From: Isoetes taiwanensis
Taxonomy: Eukaryota > Streptophyta > Lycopodiopsida > Isoetales > Isoetaceae
Reading direction: 5' to 3'
Length of the DNA stretch: 64,000 bases
Assembly (NCBI GenBank): GCA_021234155.1
Contig: JAJEKV010000054.1
Coordinates: 620,001-684,000 of the forward strand
Shown here: positions 22,602 through 33,600 of the stretch, one piece after another
Layout of the letters: each line of letters opens with the position of its first letter
Position numbering within the stretch: position 1 is the first letter of the stretch
The notes under the pieces: generated by a model
The model's input: the letters and a program-made list of their open reading frames with translations, nothing else
Databases searched by the model: none
What the model was told of the DNA's origin: nothing
Translations under genes and position numbers: made by a program

Positions 22602-23753
22602 GCATCATCATCTAAAGTCTTTGGAGCTATGCATGGTCATGGTAGAGACCCGCGAGGCGTTGCAGCGACGCGTGGAAGAAGTGTATGTCGAAATCTTGGT
22701 GGCGAATGAGAGGTCGAGTGGGGATTTGTGAAGGAGTTTGGTCAGATTAAGTGGCAATGTGTGTTTTGTGGGTATATGTCAATAAATGAATGTCGCGGCA
22801 ATATTTTACGGGACTCTAAAATTGGGGAGCAAACTTATCTTGCATCGGTGACCTACGACAAGATGCAATTGAAGTGTTGTCTCGAAAAAAGAATATCGAT
22901 GAAAAAACGACCAAAGGGATACTCAGGGCCGTGGCAAGCGAAGAAAGATCAATTACACCACCCTTACGCGGTAGCGATGTACCAACGGAAGGAGGGTGGA
23001 CTAGGGTCAATGGGTATAAACGCAGGCGAAAAAAGAATGACAAAGACAATTTAAGCAACGAGAGGGTTGACCAATGTTTAACATCGAACAAGCGAAGAAG
23101 ACACAATTGAAGGTTGTAGAGGCATTTTTATATATGCGATTATCTCCACATGTCTTAGAACACAAAGCAATGAAATAAGCCTTCCAAGAAGTTGCCAAAG
23201 CGGGATCGCTTCGAGGTTGCCTTCATACAAGCATGCCAATAATAAACTAGTCGATAAAATACGGGAAAATGGTGAAAGTGTGGAGATGAAGTTGTGTGGG
23301 TATTCTTTGAAGCGGGCCGACTTCATTAATGGCCCGATGGTTGGAGCAATATAAATAAGGACCACCTTATAAACTTCATGATCGTCGTGTATCGAGGCCC
23401 GAAGTATTTTTGAAGACCCGTGGAAACTAAAAAGCCCGACCGAGGTGACGAGAGATTGGATTTTGAGAAAACAAAGGCTGTGGTAGAGTTTTGGACGAAG
23501 AATATTCGAGGTTGTAATGGATAGCGTCTAATTGTAAGTTAGCGGGTGAATTGTTGGAGTCGAATTTCGAGGGGTTGCATGCCACCGGTGCCAATGCCAT
23601 TGTCTAAACTTGTTGCTCAAGGATTAGTTCTCACAGCACACTTGGTTTAAAGATCTCATTCAAAAAGAGCGTCGTCTTGTGAAGTTCATCATGTATTGTA
23701 TATGTAATTCGGGTTCAACATTCGACCTAAGTGCTTTGAGAATCTTCTATTGA
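22587..23753 (+). pseudogene. hAT-like transposase, BED and DUF659 part, truncated
   Basis: The likely start is MATGHASSS at 22,587, followed by a Gly/Ala/Arg-rich leader and a BED-finger-like stretch, WGFVKEFGQIKWQCVFCGYM. Downstream, copy 2 reads cleanly through DUF659 hallmarks: TSLMTDGWSNINKDHLINFM, QVVMDNASNCKLTGELLESE and HATSCQCHCLNLLLKD, then WFKDLIQKERRLVKFIMY after a stop. In hAT transposases this region carries catalytic acidic residues, including the Asp of TDGW and of DNA. The C-terminal dimerisation domain is absent, so the gene is truncated as well as interrupted. Copy 1 is more disrupted than copy 2, mostly at CAG/CTG positions. Confidence 0.75.
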
Positions 23754-25130
23754 TCATTACTGTCACCTCAGTCGACCTAAGTACCTTGAGAACCCTCTCT
23801 GGATTAGAATCGTCTTGACTTCCCTTGCTGTTATGAATATCCGTATGATCGTCACAATGTCGAAATCGTAAGACGTAAACTAATTCATTAAGATTCAAGT
23901 AAACTACTAAGTTTCAAGTTAGAGACAATTATAGGCACCCTAGAAATGCATTTTTTCTCATTCTCTTTGACAAGTTTAAGTTATGATCTGACCCAGCTAC
24001 TGACTCCACGAGGACACTTCCTCATAGAGGTTGGCAGACTCAACTCAACATATTGCACTTGACCGGTCAAGCTTTTTCTAAAAGACAAGACCAAACGGAT
24101 ACTTAATAAAATATCGCCCGGTCCCTATATTAATGTTGGACTTTTGTAGATAACAACATCAGAAACTAGGGTATATCTTATTAAAATATCCTCCTAACCT
24201 TTCATGAGAGTACAACACCCACCTTTCGATACCGCATGACCGAAGCCAACAACAGTTCTAGGAGAGGGCTATACACCTCAATGAAAGGTCGACACTAGCT
24301 ATCCTCGACATCGGCAATGACACCCCCTCGGCATGGCACAATTCAACTGTGGCACACCAGGCGAGGATCACTCAGCCTAGGACTCGCCGAAACACTAACA
24401 CTAAATTTCTCTTCAACTCTCTAACACTATTAATGTCGAGGCAACACAAGTTTTTTTTAATTCATTTTTTGTTTTTCTTTGTTTTCTTTATTTTTTTTTT
24501 GTTATTTTTATAACTTTACCTAAAAAAATAAGTCTGGCTTCGTCCATAGAACAAGATGCTTGCCGTTGTCACGCCCCTCGGTGGAGGGGGGCAACAGGCA
24601 AGGACCTAACCATGGACTCCACCTAGACCTAGAAAAAGAAACAACAAACAAAATCTAATTAATTTTGGCCTAAAAACTAAGAATAAGAAAAAACAAAAAT
24701 GGCATAGTTTGTGGGGCAGGGAAGACTTACTCTTTCTGTGCAAAAAAGTCGAAACGGCGTCGCGGATATATAAAAAAAACCGGCGTAAAAGCGAAGCTGC
24801 TCCCTTCCTTGCGAAAACCTTTTTTGCGTGTCAAAATTGTTGTTTAAACTATATATGATTCACTACGAATTTTTTTTTTTCTCCGGTCGGCAGGTGAAAA
24901 ATACTAAAGTCGTATTTAATTAAAGTGGGACTCATTCCATTCCCATTTTTTTTCGGAACCCGGTTAATTTACATAAAAAGTAGCACCCCGACCCGAAAAC
25001 TATCCTTAATTCGAATTTTTGAATAAAACTACGAATCAGAATTTTGTCTTTGCCGGTTTTCCCAGGTTGAGTCGAGAACAAAAACAATGCAAGCTGAAAC
25101 AAAAGGAAATTCATTAAAGTTTGAAACCAA
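23754..25130. other. No recognised gene; right part of hAT-like remnant and flank
   Basis: Nothing coding is recognised. It contains two diverged copies of CGACCTAAGT…CTTTGAGAA about 53 bp apart (from about 23,728), a perfect 14-bp palindrome CTTGACCGGTCAAG near 24,059, a T-rich stretch, and the right dyad repeats. Copies 1 and 2 are nearly identical up to about 24,750. Confidence 0.4.
24452..24512. repeat. T-rich low-complexity tract
   Basis: This is about 60 bases, mostly T, broken by single A, G and C. It is also present in copy 2 at about 58,333-58,402. Confidence 0.85.
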
Positions 25131-25151
25131 AGATGTAGTTGAAAAAGAATT

Positions 25152-25157
25152 TTTATT
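25152..25157 (-). promoter_or_regulatory. Possible polyadenylation signal
   Basis: AATAAA on the minus strand (TTTATT as written) lies about 100 bases beyond the putative stop at 25,256. It would end the minus-strand transcription unit that covers 25,256-30,205 or its last part. Copy 2 has it at 59,034-59,039. Confidence 0.45.
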
Positions 25158-25255
25158 AATAAATTGAGCAGATACAATGTATTTTACATCGGACCTTGAG
25201 AGACCATGGCGGTCTTCTTTGTCACTGATCACATCATCTTGGTAGGTGGTCCACC

Positions 25256-25700
25256 TTAGGGGATTAACTTGTGGCGCTTCTTCATGCCGTCTGTAAGCCT
25301 TGGGGGCAGCTTGAAGAGTGTGGAATGCCTCCGTGGAGGTGCCTCTGCGGAGCTACCGGCCGACTGTCCACCCGACTTCTCCACTCGCCTCATGACCTTT
25401 CATCGAATATGCTCCTTCCCCAACCTCGTGGATGTTATGCAATGCTTGCAATATGCCTTGAGCTTCTGGACTTTCTCTTTGTTCTTAGCTTTGTTCTTTA
25501 TTCGAGGGGTGTAGCGAGCAACCTCGAATTAGCGAGCAACCTTGTCCCAAAGGCGGGCAAGAGTGTAAGCGTGTAGGGATGCATGCGAAGCGGTATTTCT
25601 TCCGCCTTGGCGGGATCGTGCCGCTGGAGGCGGTCTGTGATGCTGGCGGGATGCATCTTTGGTGTCGGATCGTGCACGAACCACGGAGCAAGGAGAGTAT
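25256..25700 (-). CDS. C-terminal coding segment, unknown protein
   Basis: Read on the minus strand, copy 1 gives EKVQKLKAYCKHCITSTRLG, a Ser/Arg-rich stretch, and the basic end GMKKRHKLIP before a TAA at 25,256. I recognise no family. It is either the last exon of the upstream minus-strand gene or a separate small gene, since an independent-looking stop ends that gene at 26,153. Palindromes of the hairpin family lie between the two (25,925-26,056). The reading frame is interrupted in both copies, at different positions. Confidence 0.35.
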
Positions 25701-26022
25701 GATTAACAATTCACGGTGTCATTAGTCAAAGAGCGTTGAAATCAAATTACAGCGAGGAGAACATTCATTCCATACAAGCTGCATCCAATGGCGTGGGAGT
25801 AGTGTCTTTTCGACTTCGCTGAGTGAGAAAAGGTATAAAAATCAAAGTACAACCATTCTCATTAGAATATGGTTGCATCCAATCACCGCGGAAGCATACA
25901 AATGCTTTTTGTCAGCGAGACAACTAGCATGCCTTTCTCACTTTCTTGAGTCGAGAAAGTCGAAAAGCAATGTACAAGCATTATCATAATAGATTGTACA
26001 AGCATATCATCAACGACAAGCA

Positions 26023-26056
26023 TGCCTTTCTCGACTGGTGAGTCGAGAAAAGGCAT
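26023..26056. repeat. Palindromic hairpin, 3' flank of the unknown gene
   Basis: GCCTTTCTCGACTGGTGAGT continues into CGAGAAAAGGC. The copy 2 form at 59,915-59,944 is a longer and cleaner palindrome. A diverged member precedes it near 25,925-25,960. Confidence 0.8.
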
Positions 26057-26152
26057 CAACTCAATATACAAGTATATTCATTACAAAATGGTCAATACAT
26101 GTGTTCAAGTTCGATTACAATATTCACACAATTTGACTATCACGGCGAGGGG

Positions 26153-29100
26153 TCACTCTTCTTGTTCACCAAAGTATTTGTCGTCCATAGCTTTCATGAT
26201 CGGCTTGCTCTGGATCGGGTTAGTGAGGCTCGGATGGTTAAGTAAGCACATCGGCGACAAGAATGGCAAAAGGGATTCCGCCAAGGCAGGGCCAGTCGAA
26301 GGACAACCACCTATCTGTCTCATATTCTTGGTCGATATGGCTTAGCAATGATTGTATTTTGCGGCGTTATGATAGCACTTGTAGGCGGAGTCGTCTATGA
26401 TCGGCGTGTTGTGTTTGCCAAAGTCTGGAATTGCTCATAAACCTTTGTCGACCTTTTCACCATTATAGGCTTCCCCTTTGTGATGGCTGGATCGAGGTCC
26501 TTCACATGCTTTCGACCCTTTCGTTTCCCCAAAGCGAACTTGAACTTCAAAACTGAAATGCGAGAACACCAAGAACATTGACAATATTTTTCTTTGCCAT
26601 ACAAGACCATATGGCCGCCGAATCCGTGCGGGGCACCATTCAATAATTTCCTTAGCTCGGGCCTCGGATACACTATTTTATGCTCTGTTTTCTTTGGGAT
26701 CTGCGAGGTGTTAATCTCGGGGGCGTCTTTGTCGTGGTATCTGCAGCTAATACTCCATTGGCGTCAAATATTACAAGCTTGGTGGGACCCATTTGGATCC
26801 CAGTTGGAGTTTGGCTCGACCATATTTCCGGTTCGCCGGGATCCAAATCGGGATCATTAACTTTTCAGGTTCTTTACATTTGTGGCGGTGTCTTGCTCAC
26901 GGATTTTCATTCGCATTCTCCTCGCGGCGTGAACCGTTTGGAATCCATTGACAATGATCCGGACTCGTTGAGCTCGAATTCCACGAAATGATGACAAGCT
27001 GTCGAGAAAGGAAGCAGTATTCTCGACTCATGAGTCGAGAATGACAAAAAAGGTATTGAAAGGAAGCGAGTTTTTCGATTTCGCTTGGTCGAGAAACACC
27101 AGATAAACAAAATAAACTCACCTCAATCTCGGGTTTTCAATAATGTTTTCGGTGACATTACGGTCCAATCCCGACATCCTCGTCTCCGTCGGGTTTGTCT
27201 CCCTCGTCCTCGTCGTCTTCTTTGCTTCCATTTGTCTTCCTCCTTGAAATGCTCATGGCAGATCAAGTATGACTGAATGGTTTCAACCATGTCCTTATTT
27301 CCAACCACGGATATAGGTTTCATTCCAAGCGACATAGCCCCCGAGGAAACAGGCCATTCATGTACCACTTTCGCATACAATTTGATCTTCCTCGACCAAA
27401 TTTGGTTATGAAGTACTTGATAACTCTTGGCGGATAGAATTCTATGTATAGGACCGGTCGCACCATCCTTGCTGACCTTGTCCATCGATGGAACATCCTC
27501 CATAAACCTGCCCCCCTTCGGGGTTCCATATGCTCTTGAGAGATCATGAACTTGTCGAGATAATGATGCTCGCTAGACCACCACTTATCGAGTCGACCGC
27601 CGATCTTGAAATCAAAACCAAAACTATGTTGGCAAAGCTTGGTGCCCCGGCAAGCCAAGTCTGCACTCATGATCAAGTTAGGTATATGGAGTGCATGATC
27701 TTGTTGGTGAAGTTAATATCATTTGCCCATTGGGAGGCGGCGGTTGTTTGATTGCGGCATGCAAAAGACAAAAGGCGAAAGTATCGGTCGGTCATGTCGG
27801 AACCGTCTTGTACCCTTTGCTCTATGTCGGCTTTGTCATAAAAAGGGTGGGGTCTTGATCATATTGATGGCAAATAGTGCCGCGGGTCAGTGCGGTTCGG
27901 ACCACCAAATCCCTTGTGTCCCAAAGTAACAGAAATGGGGGAGCTATAAATGCGCCTTAAATGGGACCACCGAATCAAGCTTCCTTTTGAGAATTGCCAT
28001 ATGCGTTCGAGGGAAAGGAAGGGTTTTAACGTTGCAGCTTCAGCTTGGTGTTGATGTAGGGTTGACATAGGCGGTTCAATTCCTTCATGTCTTCCTCATC
28101 AAGGGCAGCCTTTTCCTTGTAATAATCAAATTCATGGTATTCATTAGATGCAGCGTTGCGAGAACTCCGTGATGCCTTCTTCTAACGCCTTATTTTGTCG
28201 CTTTGGGGCGTGGCATAATCCTTTCGTCTGCAATTTAGAACTCTGGTCTTCCTCGGCCGGGATTGTTCCCTCAAGATTTTGCCTTGTAGGTCAAAGCGTT
28301 TCTTTGTCGAGTGAGGCCCTGTATCCTCTTCATGAGCTGCTTGTCAAACAACTTGGGGTCGGGCTGCTTGGAAATTCTCCATTCTTTGTCCTTGACTTGC
28401 CTCTTGTCCATTGAGCCCATATTTCAGTCCATTTCTCCCGGGCAGCCTCGGTGCTAAGAATGAGGTCGTATTGGTCGAGAGAGACTCCTGCCTTTCCTTG
28501 GTGTTCTCTTCTTCTTCTCCTCTTCTTCCTCTCCCTCGTCATCTTCTGTCCCCAGTGAGAACATATGCATAGTTTCTCAAAGGTCTTCCACTTATCAGGG
28601 GAGCCCTGTTTCCTTTAGGGCCGAGGACAACCCAATGCTTTCCCTTTGTTGCCCTGGCGTGTATGATCTGGTCGGGATAAGGGCTGCATTCGGACAATGT
28701 ACCAATGTCGAGCATGAAAGTATCTACAAACACCCAGGAATAAACAGTAAAATGTAGCCCCGGGTTTTCTCGACTCGCGAGTCGAGAAAGTCCCATGAAT
28801 GTCTAATTTTCTTTTACTTCTCTGGGTTTTCTCGACTCGCGAGTCGAAAGCTCTGCATCCTTTGATTTTTCGCATTACCACGGCTTTTCGACTCGCGGTC
28901 GAAACCCGATGATAATCGGCAAATGTTAGGATGGCAGGGCTTTCTCGACTTCGCAAGTCGAAAAGACCCATTCAATGTCTAATTTTCTTTTCTTGGCTAA
29001 GGGTTTTCTACCGACTTCGCCGGTGAAAGCTCCACATCCTTTGATTTTTACGTGTTTCTCAGGGCTTTTCGACTTCGCGGTCGAAAAACCCGGTGATAAT

Positions 29101-30205
29101 CGGCAAATGTTAGGATGGCGGGGCTTTCGACTCGCGAGTGAGAAAAAGACCGAAGAGTTATTTACCTTACGTGGCGGCACTTTTCGCTGCTATTGTGTTA
29201 CAGCGTTGGCTAATCTTTGGCGGTTCGGTTCTTTGGCGTCTCGTAGAAAGAACTCTGCACTCTAAGCTTGGCATATCTATCCTTGATCGCTGCGGCACCC
29301 TCCTTCTCGTCTCACGCAATGCTTGGCAGCCCTGGCGAATCTTGGCCCGTCTACAACCCGAGCGGACGTCTTTTCCTTGGATCTTCCTCGGACTTCGGTG
29401 AACAACTCACTGTCGATCGCTAAAAGGTATGACATCATGCGGGCATTGGATGCAGCGGGATGTCGCACCATCGAGTTCGAGAATCTCCGGCATGTGTCTT
29501 TGGATTAAATTCCACAATGGTTGAACAAGGCGGCATCTCCGTGCAAACCTTCGACCCGTCTAATGTCGGCCGGCGGCTTGTGTGATATTCCCAGCGGATA
29601 TCTTGAGCTAGGCGGCTCCATTTTACATTGCCCCTCTCTCGAGAAATCTGATCGATCATGCGGATGAGGTTTGAAGTCGACCATATCTTCGTCTCCTTCG
29701 TCATCGACTCCTCAGGTGTGGTGTCATCATCCCCATCTTTGTTTTTGGTGGACTTTTTGTGTATGAACCACAACATTCCCCTTTGCTGAGTGTTGTAGAG
29801 TCTTATTTACGGTAGATGTGAAGCTCCCGTATTGAGCAGTTTTCACGACTCACGGAAATCTCCATACCAAGCTCCACGGATGTTAGGGGTTAGGCCTCCT
29901 TCATCCCTTCGGATCCTTCCACCCAAGGTTACGACAATTTAAAAGTGGTAGAGCCTTTTTGGTGCCCTTAGCCTTGCTCATGGAAGAGTGAGAATAATTT
30001 GAAGCGCCAATTTTTGGTGCGATAGAACTTACTCTTGGCGGTCCTCGACATGTAGTGTCAAATGCTTGAATCTGGCCTTGAGGCGGGAGGCACAACCGAT
30101 TTTTCTTGTACTTGTCTCGGGCTCTTCTTGTCCCTTTGGTGTAGAAAGCGGATCTTTCTCCTTCCCTTGTCGATACCTCGACATACCACCAGAATCTGCC
30201 ATTTG
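26153..30205 (-). CDS. Multi-exon gene of unknown family (gene X)
   Basis: Several coding stretches on the minus strand are conserved in both copies. In gene order: MADSGGMSRYRQGKEKDPLS near 30,200; MSKAKGTKK and an acidic GDDDTT stretch near 29,980-29,690; after a 442-bp intron (28,724-29,165), TFMLDIGTL and a basic KKRRRRREHQGK stretch; a segment with LNRLCQPYINTKLKRSVKTL (copy 2, about 61,900-62,000); MEDVPSMDKV and WYMNGLF near 27,500-27,330. After a 139-bp intron (26,983-27,121; GTGAGT donor, TTTCAG acceptor in copy 2), it ends in ADHESYGRQ or KPIMKAMDDKYFGEQEE with TGA at 26,153. I recognise no domain. Charged low-complexity stretches suggest a nuclear or nucleic-acid-binding protein, but that is a guess. 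The start is unresolved (near 30,205 or 29,981). A retroelement origin cannot be excluded. Confidence 0.5.
27020..27041. repeat. Perfect 22-bp palindrome in intron of gene X
   Basis: TTCTCGACTCATGAGTCGAG plus AA is exactly self-complementary. It lies in the 139-bp intron together with a diverged partner at about 27,068-27,098. Copy 2 keeps it at 60,908-60,929. Confidence 0.9.
28767..29150. repeat. Array of seven palindromic hairpins in intron of gene X
   Basis: Seven variants of CTCGACTCGCGAGTCGAG occur at about 28,767, 28,828, 28,885, 28,943, 29,005, 29,068 and 29,126, spaced 57-63 bp. The spacers repeat every third hairpin: TGTCTAATTTTCTTTT, then CATCCTTTGATTTTT, then GATAATCGGCAAATGTTAGG. 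The array is therefore a unit of about 180 bp present twice plus a start of a third. It fills almost all of the 442-bp intron at 28,724-29,165. The copy 2 array is at 62,672-63,052. Confidence 0.9.
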
Positions 30206-30562
30206 TTTCAAGCTCTGTCTCGGTCCCTCGATGACAAAGAATGGAGTTGACCGGTGATCACCGGTGAGTCAGGGGTGAATCTTTGCCAAGAAGAGCGGAT
30301 GGATCAGTTAAGGTATTCCGACAAAAGAAAAACCTCGAGAGCTCACGGGGTGTTTGTCTTCTTCTTCTTCTTTGCCCGGTGGCGAAGCATCCCCTCCGGC
30401 TTAAGCTTCTTGGGCCAGTCATTTCTATATGCCCTCTCATCCGCCCGGACGACTCGTAAATTAAGTTTCCTCCGTGGCGTTGTGAGTTTTAGGACTGCAT
30501 GTAAAAGATCGGGTGTTCTTTAATTTGAAGTTAAGGACATGCAATCATTTATGAAAAAAAAA

Positions 30563-30602
30563 GCGGGCTAAAGGGTACGGCCGCGATTCGGCTTTAGCCC
30601 GC
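30563..30602. repeat. Inverted repeat after an A tract
   Basis: GCGGGCTAAAG (30,563-30,573) pairs with CTTTAGCCCGC (30,592-30,602) around an 18-base GC-rich loop. Nine A precede it. It could be a hairpin of a small element or a transcript-end structure. Copy 2 does not extend this far. Confidence 0.7.
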
Positions 30603-33600
30603 CCAAACACTATTTCGAAATTGAATCACATCAAGGGACTAAGTGAGTGGGCGTGGTTTATCTTCCCTGCGGCATTGGGAACTTCGAGGTCGGGAGGGAT
30701 CATCGGCTATGGCGACTTAGGAATGGCGCCCTTGGCGTGGTAGGCGCTAAAGCGCCTTGCATATGTGTGTTTTCACCCCGTAGCGTCCTATTGCAAGCAG
30801 ATTGAATTGATCGATGAACGCAGACTAAGGTAGGAAGCGGAGGAAGGCGCCGGAACAGGAACTCTACAACTGGCGGCGCCATGGAAAGGGGATGCGAGAA
30901 TCGCCGGTCATCAGTAATAGATGCGAATACACTCTTGAAGAACCGACGGAAAAAGCAAAGACTACGGGTGAGGCTGCGGGATCGTGATACAATGGCCCAA
31001 GGACTGCGTGAAGAGGTGAGTTTGAGATGCCTATGTTATTTGGCTTGTAGAACATGCGGTATGTGTTTAAATAATGGAGCTGGCGATAAGCTCGGCCAGT
31101 TGAGTGTTTCCTTGTCCGGCATTTCTCGCTTAGAGATGATTTACTCTCTAGGTTGATAGATGCTTTCGGCAAGGAAACATTGGATCGGGGGTAGAAACGA
31201 TTAGTTTAGGTCTGTTTTTCCATGGACTGTTTACTTGGAATGTTGTACATAGATCAGGCTAGGACTAAGGCCCAGAGCAATACGTAGTGCTATGCTAAGG
31301 TCTAGATGACTATAACAAAGGGGTGTCCCCGAAAGCACTTCTACCTAGGGAGTAAGGCATCACCTTCGAAATGAGAGCAAGATTTATGAAGCTACTAATG
31401 GGGTATGTTTATCTACAAAACAAACTACGCTTTGGGAAAGCAATTCAAGGGTTTGAGCAATTTTTGGTCATTTTGAGATGGGGTTTGACATTTCTATCCT
31501 AATTTGAGGTCATAAATGGATTCTAGGCTGTCTAACGGTCCTAACGCAACAAATTTCAGCGCATTTGGAGCCTCAGAGCGCCTGCTATGGAGGTTCGTAT
31601 TTGAGGTTCACACGCTGCGCCTGCACTGATTTTGAGAATGTAGAAATCTGTCCCCGGCGCTGACGCGTGAGACATGGGTCCCAATTGGGCTAGGGCTTAC
31701 TCAATTTAAGTGATCTAAGGCTGTAATTCCACTAAACTCATCGAAGTTAGGCGTAATTGACCCCTTACTTGGTCGATTTGGAGCCGTTTTGGGCATTTTT
31801 GGGCATAGAGGGGCAAAGGTCGTGAACTCAAAAGCCGGAGAAGTGCTAGCAACCGACTTCTTCCACGAGCTTTCCGTAGGGCAACAGGAGGATCAAAACG
31901 ACGAAGCACAATCAAAGTCACCTGAGGGTACCTCAAGACAAGAAGACGCATAGCACCGCGGGAACGCGACAACGCCCAAGCCATGTGATCGAGGGATCAA
32001 ACGGCCTAAGTTTGGAAGCTCGATGGAGAACCAACTAGGTGAGGCGAAATATGACTTGCACGCTGCCTTGCATGCAACTTGGTGAACCCAAGGATGAACG
32101 ATTCAAAGAACAATCAAGTAGAAGAGAACAACCCCGTGAGGGAGTATAGCCAAAGGAATCACAAGATGTACCTCAAGAGACGCCTTCAAATAGCTTCAAG
32201 TATCATGAAGGGGGGGGGGACAATTATTGCCCGGAGAACAGATCAAGAAGCTGCATCGAAATGTCAAGCATCAACGCACAAGCACACCCTTAGTTAGAAT
32301 GTGATGCAAAGCGTTGTGCCATAGCCGACAAACACGGAGGGCCCAAGTATATCAACAAGTTACCCCTTGAGTATGAGCCGACGCACAAATAGGAGGATAT
32401 AGATCGCCAACACCATTGCACCGGAGGAACACCGATGACATTGCCAAGGAGTAGGTGTCCAACTCAAGGGAGGCACAAGGGAGACCTAATAGCTCTAGTA
32501 GTAATTGTAATTATGTAAGCTATATGTTGTGCATGTATAGTTCCCTTTGTTATTTCTTCCCTCCCATAGCGTAACACATCAAAGGAAGAGATGTCATGCA
32601 AGTTGTAGGTGAAGCAATCAACATCGCCAACACTCTTCGCAACACGATAATCCACAAGAGGACTCGACGTATGAGACATCGATGGAGTCAAGAAACAATA
32701 TCTGATACAGAGTCATCCTTTAGCCGCCAAGACAAAGAGTTCAAGATGAAAGATCTCTTTCAACAAATTTTCGTGCATTTGAAAAGCTGCATGCAAGATT
32801 CAAATGATCAACTACACCATCAAGCCACCAAAGAATAAGAGGCTTCTAGCCAACAAAGTCAACCTCTACATCAAAGAGGAGCCACCGCCAAGGAGACCAA
32901 GTATCGAAATGACTCGAAGAACGCTACCTTGCTCCTTCAAGCAGCAACGAGCGATGAGCTTCTAGCAAGCTCAAAAGATCTAAGGCCATGGGGCCTAGTA
33001 GGTTAAATGTATGGATGGTAACATCCATATTGGGATTAGAAGGCAATTCCGGATATTCTCGCTGAAAAGGATTGCCCAATTGGGAAGGAGACGATAGGAG
33101 TAACTAAAATTATACACGATTGTTAACGCACATCCAACGATTGAAACCACTTGGTGAGATTGATCTCCTCGCTAAGAAGGAATCACTACTAGGATAATTG
33201 TTGACCATGTATAAATCTAGTATCTCCAAAAGAATAATCCAACCGAAAGAAAAGAAGTAATCTAACAAGTCCGGCCAACTTGTTACGATGACATCAATTC
33301 GATTGGTAGGAATATTCCAAGAGTTTAAATAGCTAAGAAAGGGGGAATCTCTAGAATAATAAAATAATAGTACATGCAAGGTACATCTAAAATAAGAATT
33401 ATAGTAATCAAATAGTCTTTTGAGACAAAAGGAATTGTCGTCATGACAAAACCTTGTGGTTTAGAATCGTTCTAACTAAGTAGATAACCCATAACTATAT
33501 TGAAATAAATGATAACATAATATGTGCATCCATCTTAGACGGTTATATATGTTAGCTAAGGCTAGTAAAGTAATGCGCTAAGTAAGAAGCGTATAACCTC

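Larger units (their letters stand above)
21619..24850 (+). mobile_element. hAT-like DNA transposon remnant
   Basis: A plus-strand transposase remnant (22,587-23,753) is flanked by a 40-bp dyad-symmetric sequence at both sides: left at 21,705-21,746 (TTTCGCTTACGCGAAAAC) and right at about 24,779-24,830, clearer in copy 2 at 58,663-58,758. I could not find clean terminal inverted repeats or an 8-bp target duplication, so the ends are provisional. Subterminal repeats are typical of hAT elements, but their assignment here is an inference. Confidence 0.5.

Noticed and set aside
24059-24072. CTTGACCGGTCAAG as an operator or recombination site
   Set aside because: It is a single short palindrome in non-coding plant DNA with no partner or context. 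Chance is sufficient.
28767-29150. CRISPR array
   Set aside because: The regular spacing of palindromes is superficially similar, but the spacers repeat every third unit, the setting is a plant intron, and no cas genes are present.
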